Assembly: GCF_041714655.1 (NCBI RefSeq)
Contig: NZ_CP168219.1
Location: forward strand, 1,116,001 to 1,180,000
DNA from: Pseudoroseicyclus_A sp041714655
GTDB taxonomy: Bacteria > Pseudomonadota > Alphaproteobacteria > Rhodobacterales > Rhodobacteraceae
DNA length: 64,000 bases
Reading direction: 5' to 3'
Shown one piece after another: positions 57,200-64,000 of this stretch. Below the pieces are notes generated by a model. That model was not told the origin of the DNA and ran no database searches. It saw nothing but the letters and a program-made list of their open reading frames with translations. Each line of letters begins with the position of its first letter. Position 1 is the first letter of the stretch. A program made the position numbers and the translations under genes.

Positions 57200-59815
57200 A
57201 TGACGACGAAGGACGAACGCCTCTCAGAGGCGGCCGAAGCGCGCACGACCGCGCCCTCCGCTTCCGCGGGCTACGACGCGGGCGCGGGCGACAGGGACAA
57301 CCCGATTGCGACGGGGCGCGTGGAGCATGGGCACCATGACCACGGGCATGACCATGACCATGGGCATGACCATCATCATGACCATGACCACGCGCACGAT
57401 CACGGGCACGACCATCATCACCACGATCACCACGGCCACCACCACGATCACGGGCACCACCACCACGGCCCCCGGCCCGCGCGCTGGACGGACGGCCTGA
57501 GGCTGGCGATCCTGGGGCTCGCGGCGCTCGCCATGATCCTCGGCCTGCCGGACCATGCCACCGTCTCGTTCATGGACAGCCTGACGATCCCTTGGAGCTG
57601 GTACGCCTTCGGCGGGCTCCTCCTCGGCGCGCCGACGCTGGTCATCGACGGCTGGCGCTCGCTCGTGGCGATGCGCCCGACGCTGCAACTCGGCGCCGCC
57701 CTCCTTCTCGTCGTCTTCGTCGCCGCCGGCTTCTACCTGCCGGCGCTGATCCTCGCCTTCGTGGCCCTCGCGGCCCAGATCTGGATCACCAGCGAGGCCG
57801 GGCGGCGGCAGCGGCTCGGGGCGGTGGTCGCGGCGCCTCAGGGGCATGACGACCACGATCATGACCACGATCACGACCACGGAGAGGGCGGGCACCACCA
57901 CCATCCCTTCGGGATCCTCGAGGGCATCCGCATCGTCGTCGCCGGCATCTGCGCCATCGGCGCCTGGTCGGGCCTGCCCGACCACACCTATGCGAATTTC
58001 GCCAACGAGCTCTACATCCCCTGGGGCTGGTATGCCTTCGTCGGCCTGACCTTCGGCGCCTGGCCGCTCTTCCGCGAGGCCTGGGAGAGCATCCTCGCCC
58101 GGCGGATGACCATGGAGCTCTCCATGACCATCGCGCTCCTCGCCGCCGTTTTCACCGCCTATTTCACCGTGGCGCTCTTCATCACCTTCTTCGTCCTCGT
58201 CGCCGAGGCGCTGGAGGGGATGACGCTCGACCGCGGCCGCAAGGCGATCCGCGACCTGATGGACCTGCTGCCCGACGAAGTGTCGGTGCGGCGAGGGGAC
58301 GGGATCTCGAGCATCCGCGCCGCCGAGCTCCGCCCCGGCGATTCCGTTCTGGTGAGCCCCGGCGGCCGCGTGCCGGTCGACGGGCCCGTCGTCTCGGGCA
58401 ATTCCTTCATCGACGAAAGCCGGATCACCGGTGAGTCGATGCCGGTCGAGAAGGTGGCCGGCGATTATTGCTACGCCGGCACCGTCAACCAGTCGGGGGC
58501 GCTCGAGATCTCGGCCGACCGCATCGGCCGGGCGACCTCCTACGGGCAGATCCTCGAGGCGGTGGAGCGCGCCGAGCGCAGCCGCGCGCCGATCCAGAAG
58601 CTCTCCGACAGGCTGGCGGCCTGGATCGTCTATTTCGCGCTCGCCATGGCCGCTTTCGCCTACTGGTACTCGGGCGGCGACGTCAGCACGGTCATCTCCA
58701 CCATCGTCGTCGCCGGTGCCTGCGGGGTCGCGGCGGGCACGCCGCTCGCCCTTCTCGGCGGCATCGGGCGGAGCGCCAAGCTCGGCGCCATCGTCAAGGG
58801 CGGCCGGCATCTGGAGACGCTGGGCCGCGTCAAGACCGTCGTCCTCGACAAGACCGGCACGCTGACCTTCGGGGCGCCGGAGGTCTCGGGCCTGCATCCG
58901 GCCCCGGGGGTGGAGCCCTCGGCGCTCCTCGCCGCGGCCGCCACCGCCGAGCTCCGCTCCGAGCACCCGCTCGGCAAGGCGATCCTCGCCCATGCGCGGG
59001 CCGAGGGTCTGGTGCCGGCGGAGCCCTCGAGCTTCCGCTACGAGCCGGGGCGCGGCGTCGAGGTCACCGGCCCGGCGGGGCAGATCCTCGTCGGCAACCC
59101 CGCCTGGCTCACCGAGCAGGGGGTGGAGGCCGGCGCGGCCGAGGAGGGCGCCGGCTCGGCGATCCTCGTCGCCGAGGCCGGGCGCTACCTCGGCTCGATC
59201 CGCGTCGAGGACAGGATTCGCCCCGAGGCGCGCGCCGCGATGGACCGGCTCCGGACCATGGGCATCCGCACGATTCTTCTGACCGGCGACACGAAGCGCA
59301 TCGCCGAGAGCGTGGCGCATGACCTCGGTGTCGACGAGGTGGAGGCGGAGCTTCTGCCGCAGGACAAGCTCGCCCGCATCAACGCGCTGGCGAAGGATGC
59401 CAAGCGCCCCGTGGCCATGGTCGGCGACGGGGTGAATGACGCGCCGGCGCTGGCGGCGGCCAATGTCGGCGTGGCCATGGGCTCCGGCACCGAGGTGGCG
59501 CGCGAGAAGGCGGACATCGTCCTTCTCGGCAACGACCTTCTGCGCTTCACCGAGACGCTGCATGTGGCCCGCCGGGCGCGGAGCATCATCTGGTTCAACC
59601 TCTGGGGGACGATCATCGTCGACCTCCTCGGGCTCGGCGCCGCGATCCTCGGCATCATCGGCCCGACGCAGGCGGTGCTCGTCCATACGATCAGCGAGCT
59701 GGCCTTCATCCTGAACTCCGCGCGGCTCCTGCCCTCGCCGCTCTTCTGGAAGTCGCCCGAAGAGCTGGCGGCGCGAAGCGGGGCGGGGCCGGCGGCGGCC
59801 AGCCCGGCCGAATAG
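57200..59815 (+). CDS. Atypical P1B-type heavy-metal ATPase with duplicated membrane module
   Basis: An 871-residue P-type ATPase. A His/Asp-rich tail (about 43-89) leads to a membrane module (about 96-200), a second His-rich stretch (216-235) and a second, homologous module (238-345): both contain LPDHxxxxF...IPWxWYAFxGL. Then come the actuator TGES (410-413), the phosphorylation site DKTGT (D550), SEHPLGKAIL (H589, P590) and GDGVNDAPAL (742-751). The membrane metal site normally CPx is G-A-C (506-508), lacking the proline, and the last helix has HTISE. It is probably a Ni/Co exporter given the divergent rcnR. GGGAGGA precedes the ATG. Confidence 0.9.
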   Translation: MTTKDERLSEAAEARTTAPSASAGYDAGAGDRDNPIATGRVEHGHHDHGHDHDHGHDHHHDHDHAHDHGHDHHHHDHHGHHHDHGHHHHGPRPARWTDGLRLAILGLAALAMILGLPDHATVSFMDSLTIPWSWYAFGGLLLGAPTLVIDGWRSLVAMRPTLQLGAALLLVVFVAAGFYLPALILAFVALAAQIWITSEAGRRQRLGAVVAAPQGHDDHDHDHDHDHGEGGHHHHPFGILEGIRIVVAGICAIGAWSGLPDHTYANFANELYIPWGWYAFVGLTFGAWPLFREAWESILARRMTMELSMTIALLAAVFTAYFTVALFITFFVLVAEALEGMTLDRGRKAIRDLMDLLPDEVSVRRGDGISSIRAAELRPGDSVLVSPGGRVPVDGPVVSGNSFIDESRITGESMPVEKVAGDYCYAGTVNQSGALEISADRIGRATSYGQILEAVERAERSRAPIQKLSDRLAAWIVYFALAMAAFAYWYSGGDVSTVISTIVVAGACGVAAGTPLALLGGIGRSAKLGAIVKGGRHLETLGRVKTVVLDKTGTLTFGAPEVSGLHPAPGVEPSALLAAAATAELRSEHPLGKAILAHARAEGLVPAEPSSFRYEPGRGVEVTGPAGQILVGNPAWLTEQGVEAGAAEEGAGSAILVAEAGRYLGSIRVEDRIRPEARAAMDRLRTMGIRTILLTGDTKRIAESVAHDLGVDEVEAELLPQDKLARINALAKDAKRPVAMVGDGVNDAPALAAANVGVAMGSGTEVAREKADIVLLGNDLLRFTETLHVARRARSIIWFNLWGTIIVDLLGLGAAILGIIGPTQAVLVHTISELAFILNSARLLPSPLFWKSPEELAARSGAGPAAASPAE

Positions 59816-59842
59816 GGCGGACCACCAGACCGCGCCGACCAG

Positions 59843-59874
59843 CCGGCGGGCCCTCCCAAGGGGCCCGCCGGTTT
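59843..59874 (+). terminator. Intrinsic-type terminator after the P-type ATPase
   Basis: A perfect 11-bp stem CCGGCGGGCCC-n7-GGGCCCGCCGG followed by TTT, 28 bases after the ATPase stop. The T-run is short, but the stem is very strong. Confidence 0.75.
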
Positions 59875-59964
59875 CATGTCGGGCCTGTGCGAGCACGGCC
59901 ACCGGTCAGAGCCCCCGGAAACGGCCCGCCCGGCAGACAGCCGGGTCGCCCGAAGCGCCGCCTC

Positions 59965-59996
59965 TTCAGAGAACTCTTGCAAACGTATTCCATCCG
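59965..59996 (+). promoter_or_regulatory. LacI-like operator/promoter block 1 (before the NTF2-like gene)
   Basis: TTCAGAGAACTCTTGCAAAC continues into GTATTCCATCCG. The core TTGCAAACGTATTCCA has the central CG and TGnAAnCG pattern of LacI-family operators. Nearly the same block recurs at 61363-61390 before the binding-protein gene. It lies about 60-85 bases upstream of the start codon. Confidence 0.6.
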
Positions 59997-60051
59997 TCGC
60001 AGGACTCTGCCCCATGCTGGCCGGAGGCGGCGGCAAACGGATGGAGACGGC

Positions 60052-61266
60052 ATGGCCGAGACAGACAAAGCGAAGACGAACGGTGCCTCTGGCGCCAAGG
60101 CGACAGGCGGCGTGACGGGCAAGGTGCTCCAGGTCGAGCGGCACGATTACCCGGATCTGGCCCCCGAGACCTCGCAGCTCAACCAGCCGATGGAGGGGTT
60201 CGACCCGATCTACACCGACATCGTGGATTACATCATCCGCTGTACCCACAAGATCTGGGACGAGCGCGACATCGGCCTCATCTACACGCATTACACGCAT
60301 AACTGCGTGCTCTACGGCACGACGGGGACGATCTATAACCGCGAGGATGTGGTGCGCGACACCATCCAGCGGCTGGTCTCCTTCCCCGAGCGGCGGGGCA
60401 TGGGCACGCAGGTCATCTGGTCGGGCGACGATCAGGCGGGCTTTTACACCTCGCATCTCGTCACCGGCTCGGGCCGGCACAGCCAGAACGGCCATCTGGG
60501 CAAGGCGACGGGGCGGCCCTTCGTCAGCCGGACGATCGCCGACTGCATGATCTACGCCAACAAGATCTACCGCGAATGGGTGGTCGCCGACACGACGGCG
60601 ATCCTGCAGCAGATCGGCGTGGACGTGGACGGCTATGCCACGCGCCTCGCGCGCTCCGCCCATGAGCGGGGGCAGGTCAGCCTCGACATCGGCGAGAACC
60701 GCCTGATGATCGGGCAATACCCGCCGGCGGAGGATCCCGACCTCTCCGTCGCCGCGACGGATACCGAGCGGCTCGTCGTGCGGATGCTGCACGACGTCTT
60801 CAACCGCAAGATGTTCGGCCGCATCGCCGAGCTCTATGCGCCCAACTGCCAGTATCACGGGCCGCTGATGGCCGAGCTCTACGGCCAGGCGGCGGTGATC
60901 CACCAGTCGCTGGGGCTCGTGGGCTCGCTGCCGGATGCGGCCTTCGCGGTGCAGCATGTCTGCTCCAACCCCTGCGACGAGGGCGGCGAGAAGGTCGCGG
61001 TGCGCTGGGTGATGGAGGGCCATCACCTCGGCTACGGCATCCTCGAGATGCTGGGCGACCCCACCGGCAAGCGCGTGCAGGTCATGGGCATCAGCCATTT
61101 CCACGTGAAGGACGGGCGGATCGTCGACGAGTGGCGGGTCTACGACCAGATGTCGATGCTGGCGCAGGTGCGGCTCGCGCAGATGGCGGGCAGTGACGGC
61201 GCCGCGCTCGCGCCCCTGGCGGCGCCCGCCGCCCCCGCCGCGGCTGCGCCGGAGGCCGGCGACTGA
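60052..61266 (+). CDS. Double NTF2-like (SnoaL-fold) protein of unknown function
   Basis: A 404-residue protein with two NTF2/SnoaL-like domains. Domain 1 (about 50-175) has YTDIVDYIIRCTHKIWDERDIGLIYTHYTHNCVLYGTTG; domain 2 (about 235-380) has RMLHDVFNRKMFGRIAELYAPNCQYHGPLMAELYG and ISHFHVKDGRIVDEWRVYDQMSML. An Ala/Pro-rich tail ends it. Such folds hold ketosteroid isomerases and polyketide cyclases; no catalytic set is recognisable. The shared operator with the downstream transporter suggests it acts on the imported compound. The start MAETDKAKT at 60052 follows GGAGACGGC. Confidence 0.82.
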   Translation: MAETDKAKTNGASGAKATGGVTGKVLQVERHDYPDLAPETSQLNQPMEGFDPIYTDIVDYIIRCTHKIWDERDIGLIYTHYTHNCVLYGTTGTIYNREDVVRDTIQRLVSFPERRGMGTQVIWSGDDQAGFYTSHLVTGSGRHSQNGHLGKATGRPFVSRTIADCMIYANKIYREWVVADTTAILQQIGVDVDGYATRLARSAHERGQVSLDIGENRLMIGQYPPAEDPDLSVAATDTERLVVRMLHDVFNRKMFGRIAELYAPNCQYHGPLMAELYGQAAVIHQSLGLVGSLPDAAFAVQHVCSNPCDEGGEKVAVRWVMEGHHLGYGILEMLGDPTGKRVQVMGISHFHVKDGRIVDEWRVYDQMSMLAQVRLAQMAGSDGAALAPLAAPAAPAAAAPEAGD

Positions 61267-61308
61267 GACTGGCGATCGAGTCCGGCGGCGGCGCAGTCAA
61301 CCGCCCAA

Positions 61309-61343
61309 AGAGGCGGCAACCACCCGGTTGCCGCCTCTTTTTT
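61309..61343 (+). terminator. Rho-independent terminator after the NTF2-like gene
   Basis: A perfect 12-bp stem AGAGGCGGCAAC-cacccg-GTTGCCGCCTCT followed by six T. It is the clearest intrinsic terminator in the window and ends the NTF2-like transcript before the transporter operon. Confidence 0.95.
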
Positions 61344-61362
61344 CGAGCCGCCCGGCGGGGCG

Positions 61363-61390
61363 TTCAGAAAATTCTTGCAAACGAATGCAA
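61363..61390 (+). promoter_or_regulatory. LacI-like operator/promoter block 2 (before the ABC operon)
   Basis: TTCAGAAAATTCTTGCAAAC followed by GAATGCAA. It matches block 1 at 59965 over 25 bases with three or four changes, and its core TTGCAAACGAATGCAA is again LacI-like. It lies about 100 bases before the binding-protein start. Confidence 0.6.
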
Positions 61391-61490
61391 AGCAGCTAGC
61401 GTCGGACAGGTGACGCACCTCCGCCGGGCCCCGCGGCCCCGAGGCCAGACACCACCCCTGGCTCTGCCGGGTCCAACAAGGGAAACGCAC

Positions 61491-62723
61491 ATGAAACTCA
61501 CCCTCAAGGCAGCGCTCGCCCTCGGCGCGACGCTCGTGGCCGGCACCGCCTCGGCCGAATGCGGCATCGAGGCCGGCTCCGTCCGCATCCTGTCCAACGA
61601 TTTCGAGGCGCTGCGCTACATCAACGACGGCGCCATGGACTGCGCCTCTGACAGCGTGACGGTCGAGGCCAATGCCACCTCCGAGCACAAGAACATCCAG
61701 GGGCCCGCGCTCTCGATCGACCCGGCCGAATACACGGTCGCCGTCATCGCCAACAATTCCATCGTGCCGCTGCTCAACGACGGCCTGATCCGCCCGCTCG
61801 ACGACCTGATCGCCGAATACGGCCAGCAGCTCCTGCCGAACCAGGTGATCTCCACCGGCGGCGAGGCCATGGCCATCGCCTTCATGGGCAACGGCCAGCA
61901 CCTCTTCTACCGCAAGGATATCCTCGATGCCGCCGGGCTCGAGGTCCCCACCACCTATGAAGAGATGCTCGCCGCCGCCGAGACGATCCGCGCGCAGGGC
62001 CTGATGGAGACGCCGCTGGCCGCCTCCGTGAAGCCCGGCTGGGATCTCGCGGCCGAGTTCGTGAACCTCTACCTCGGCACGGGCGACGAGTTCTTCGCTC
62101 CCGGTTCCGCCGAGCTGGCCATCGACAACGACAATGGCCGCCTCGTGCTCGACACCATGCGCGCCATGACGGAGTACATGGACCCCGACTACCTGACCTT
62201 CGACGCCAACGTGCTCAACCAGCTCTGGGATGCCGGTCAGGTCGCGCTGATGAACCAGTGGGGCTCGCTCGCCGGCGCCGCCATCGGCGAGACCGCCGAC
62301 CCCGAGATCGCCGCCAACACCGGCCTCGCCGCGACGCCCTCCATCGGCGGCAATTCCATCCCGGCCGCGGCCCTGTGGTGGGACGGCTTCTCGATCGCCA
62401 GCAACATCTCCGACGAGGATGCCGCGGCCTCCTTCCAGGCGATGATGCACGGGATCTCTCCCGAGGCGGTGGCCGCCAATCCGACCGTCGCCACCTGGCT
62501 GGTCGACGGCTACGCGCCGGGCGATGCGGCGGTGGGCGTGATCGCCAACGCCAATGCCGGCGCCCGCGCCTATCCGATGACGCCCTACATGGGCCTGCTG
62601 CACACGGCGCTCTCCACCGAGCTTGCCGATTTCATCGCGGGCCGCGAGGATGCCGACCAGGCGCTGGCCGACGTGAAGGCCGCCTATGACGACGCGGCGA
62701 CCGCCGCCGGCTTCCTGCAGTAA
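61491..62723 (+). CDS. Sugar-type ABC transporter substrate-binding protein
   Basis: A 410-residue family-1 (MalE/UgpB-like) binding protein with a Sec signal (MKLTLKAALALGATLVAGTASA, cleavage before E). The mature protein has GNGQHLFYRKDILDAAGLEVPTTYEEML, the classic segment of this family, and a hinge region LWWDGFSIASNISDEDAAASFQ. AAGGGAAA precedes the ATG. The cargo is unknown: sugars, sugar alcohols or glycerol phosphates are usual for the family. It is the first gene of the operon with two permeases downstream. Confidence 0.93.
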   Translation: MKLTLKAALALGATLVAGTASAECGIEAGSVRILSNDFEALRYINDGAMDCASDSVTVEANATSEHKNIQGPALSIDPAEYTVAVIANNSIVPLLNDGLIRPLDDLIAEYGQQLLPNQVISTGGEAMAIAFMGNGQHLFYRKDILDAAGLEVPTTYEEMLAAAETIRAQGLMETPLAASVKPGWDLAAEFVNLYLGTGDEFFAPGSAELAIDNDNGRLVLDTMRAMTEYMDPDYLTFDANVLNQLWDAGQVALMNQWGSLAGAAIGETADPEIAANTGLAATPSIGGNSIPAAALWWDGFSIASNISDEDAAASFQAMMHGISPEAVAANPTVATWLVDGYAPGDAAVGVIANANAGARAYPMTPYMGLLHTALSTELADFIAGREDADQALADVKAAYDDAATAAGFLQ

Positions 62724-62731
62724 GACGAGGA

Positions 62732-62762
62732 GGGCCGGGGAGGGCGCTGCCTTCCCCGGCCC
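62732..62762 (+). terminator. Attenuating hairpin between binding protein and permease
   Basis: The strong stem GGGCCGGGGA-n11-TCCCCGGCCC has no U-tract. It sits 8 bases after the binding-protein stop, where many ABC operons have a partial terminator or RNase barrier that lets the binding protein be made in excess. Confidence 0.6.
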
Positions 62763-62821
62763 GACCGCAGCGGCTCCGCCGGGCGCCGCACCTTCGACCT
62801 CTCACGATCAGGGGCCCGGCC

Positions 62822-63853
62822 ATGCCGCACAGAACATTCACGCTCTTCATCCTGCCGGCGGTCGTCGCGATGCTGCTCTTCATCGCGCTGCCGATCGTCT
62901 CCGTCATCGTCCAGTCGCTCTTCGTCGAGCATGAGCAGGTGATGACCGAGGTGGAGAACTGCAGCCCCTTCGGCTGCACCACCGAACTGCGCGTCGATAC
63001 CGCCGCCACGGCGGAGATCCGCGAGGAACGCCCGCTCGGCCGCTTCGCCGGCTTCGCGAACTACATCAACCGCAACCACCTCGCCTTCGCCCAGGTGCGC
63101 GAGATCTGGCAGACGTCGGACAGCCTCGGCGAGGGCTGGGCGCGGCTGATGAACTTGCCCTTCTACAAGGCGCTGGCCTTCACGCTGGTCTATTGCTTCG
63201 TCGTCACGCCCTGCGCCATGGCGCTGGGCTTCGCCATCGCGCTCGGCGTCAACACGCTGCCGAGGCTGGCGCGGGGGCCGGCGATCTTCGTCTCGATCCT
63301 GCCGATGATCATCACGCCGCTCATCGGCTCGCTGATCCTCTTCTGGATGTTCAATCCGCAGGGCATCCTCGGCGCCTCGCTGCAGGTGATCACGGGCGAT
63401 CCGACGCTCAGCCTGCGCGCCTCGCCGCTGCTCACCTGGATCGTGCTGCTCGTCTACGGCATCTGGACCAACGGGCCCTTCTCGTTCGTCGTCTTCTACG
63501 CCGGCCTGCAGACGGTGCCAGGCGACACGCTGGAAAGCGCCATGATCGACGGCGCGTCGCGCTGGGAGCGGGTGCGCTACGTCATCATCCCGCATCTGGC
63601 GCCGCTCGCCACCTTCGTCGCCCTCGTGCAGCTCATGGACAACTTCCGCGTCTTCGAGCCCATCGTCGGCTTCTCGGCCGAGGCGAATGCCACCTCGCTC
63701 TCCTGGCTCGTCTACAACGATCTCGTGGGGCAGGATTCCCAGGCCTTCGGCTCTGCCGCCTCGACCTCGGTCATGACCATCGCCGGTGTGGTGGTGCTTC
63801 TCGTCCCGGTGCTGATCCGCACCTGGCGCGACTTCAACAGAAAGGCCGTGTGA
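62822..63853 (+). CDS. MalF-like ABC transporter permease
   Basis: A 343-residue permease. The first helix is FTLFILPAVVAMLLFIALPIVSVIVQSLFV; a large periplasmic loop (about 35-115) is typical of MalF-like proteins, followed by five helices. The EAA loop is ESAMIDGASRWERVRYVIIPHLAP. The stop TGA shares a base with the next start (TGATG). Confidence 0.93.
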   Translation: MPHRTFTLFILPAVVAMLLFIALPIVSVIVQSLFVEHEQVMTEVENCSPFGCTTELRVDTAATAEIREERPLGRFAGFANYINRNHLAFAQVREIWQTSDSLGEGWARLMNLPFYKALAFTLVYCFVVTPCAMALGFAIALGVNTLPRLARGPAIFVSILPMIITPLIGSLILFWMFNPQGILGASLQVITGDPTLSLRASPLLTWIVLLVYGIWTNGPFSFVVFYAGLQTVPGDTLESAMIDGASRWERVRYVIIPHLAPLATFVALVQLMDNFRVFEPIVGFSAEANATSLSWLVYNDLVGQDSQAFGSAASTSVMTIAGVVVLLVPVLIRTWRDFNRKAV

Positions 63854-64000
63854 TGACCGCAGCCATCGGCCGCATGCCGCCCGCCACGCGCTGGGTCACC
63901 GGCCTTCTCCTCGCCATCTGGTTCGTCGCCGCGGCCTTCCCCTTCGTCTGGACGCTCTGGGGCTCGTTCAAGGTCGAGGCCGACTTCTTCTCCCGCGTGA
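63853..64000 (+). CDS. MalG-like ABC transporter permease, N-terminal part (runs off window end)
   Basis: The first 49 codons of the second permease: MTAAIGRMPPATRWVTGLLL begins a cytoplasmic N-terminus and first membrane helix, then FPFVWTLWGSFKVEADFF, which matches the MalG family (WxxxxSFK). The truncation is the window edge. The ATP-binding protein gene is expected beyond it. Confidence 0.88.
   Translation, partial: MTAAIGRMPPATRWVTGLLLAIWFVAAAFPFVWTLWGSFKVEADFFSRV

Noticed and set aside
1..64000. tRNA and rRNA genes, prophage, integrase, IS elements, toxin-antitoxin or defence systems.
   Set aside because: No transposase, integrase, phage, toxin-antitoxin or defence protein was recognised, and no tRNA-like cloverleaf or rRNA segment was noticed. 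A dedicated tRNA scan was not possible.

Overview
The window is a gene-dense, high-G+C chromosomal segment of an alphaproteobacterium, most likely a member of the Rhodobacterales (Roseobacter/Rhodobacter lineage). This rests on gene content and order: a cysG-DUF2849-cysI-cysH cluster with a DUF934 module, an fdsGBA-fdhD-fdsD formate dehydrogenase operon, pntAB, carnitine and methylated-osmolyte catabolism, a DMSP-lyase-type cupin, and a recurring Rhodobacterales-type intergenic element (an AT-containing box followed by a G/C hairpin). No rRNA, tRNA, CRISPR array, transposase or phage gene was seen. Genes are tightly packed, mostly with 4-bp ATGA or GTGA stop/start overlaps.

Layout. 0-3.6 kb: cobalamin genes on the minus strand (cobW, a GNAT gene and the 5' part of cobN) behind a clear cobalamin riboswitch, followed by a 192-bp palindromic element. 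3.7-11 kb: smc, a MarR regulator and the transhydrogenase pntAB. 11-16.7 kb: sulfate/sulfite assimilation (cysG, DUF2849, cysI, a CysH-DUF934 fusion, ferredoxin-NADP reductase) with a divergent Lrp/AsnC regulator. 16.9-24.6 kb: an NAD-dependent formate dehydrogenase operon that also carries a FosX-type fosfomycin hydrolase gene, a DUF4287 gene and three perfect palindromes, preceded by a LysR regulator. 24.9-29 kb: apt-mtnP salvage, a GFA-family protein, an EEP-family hydrolase and cardiolipin synthase. 29.0-29.6 kb: tandem copies of a dispersed structured repeat, with a third inverted copy at 51.8-52.07 kb.

29.6-44.4 kb is the most interesting catabolic block. It is an eleven-gene minus-strand operon of two CrtI-like FAD oxidoreductases, a GcvT-fold protein, two Rieske oxygenases, a PotFGHI-type ABC importer, a DddL-like cupin and a SAM methyltransferase. 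A BetI-like TetR gene and an aldehyde dehydrogenase gene are divergent from it, and a 30-bp inverted repeat lies between. The block looks dedicated to import and demethylation/oxidation of an N-methylated or sulfonium osmolyte; the substrate is not proven by sequence. 44.5-51.7 kb is a plus-strand operon for carnitine/gamma-butyrobetaine catabolism to glycine betaine (acyl-CoA dehydrogenase, ADP-forming CoA ligase, CaiD, BKACE-family cleavage enzyme, carnitine dehydrogenase-thioesterase fusion) with a divergent CdhR-like AraC regulator.

52.06-59.8 kb is a nickel/cobalt island: a NikKLMQO-type ECF importer with two L-like paralogues, an RcnR-type sensor with the H-C-H-H metal fingerprint, and a divergent, unusual P1B-type ATPase with two His-rich stretches, a duplicated membrane module and no CPx proline. 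59.9-64 kb holds a double NTF2-like protein and the start of a sugar-type ABC importer operon; both are preceded by the same LacI-like operator, which suggests shared control.
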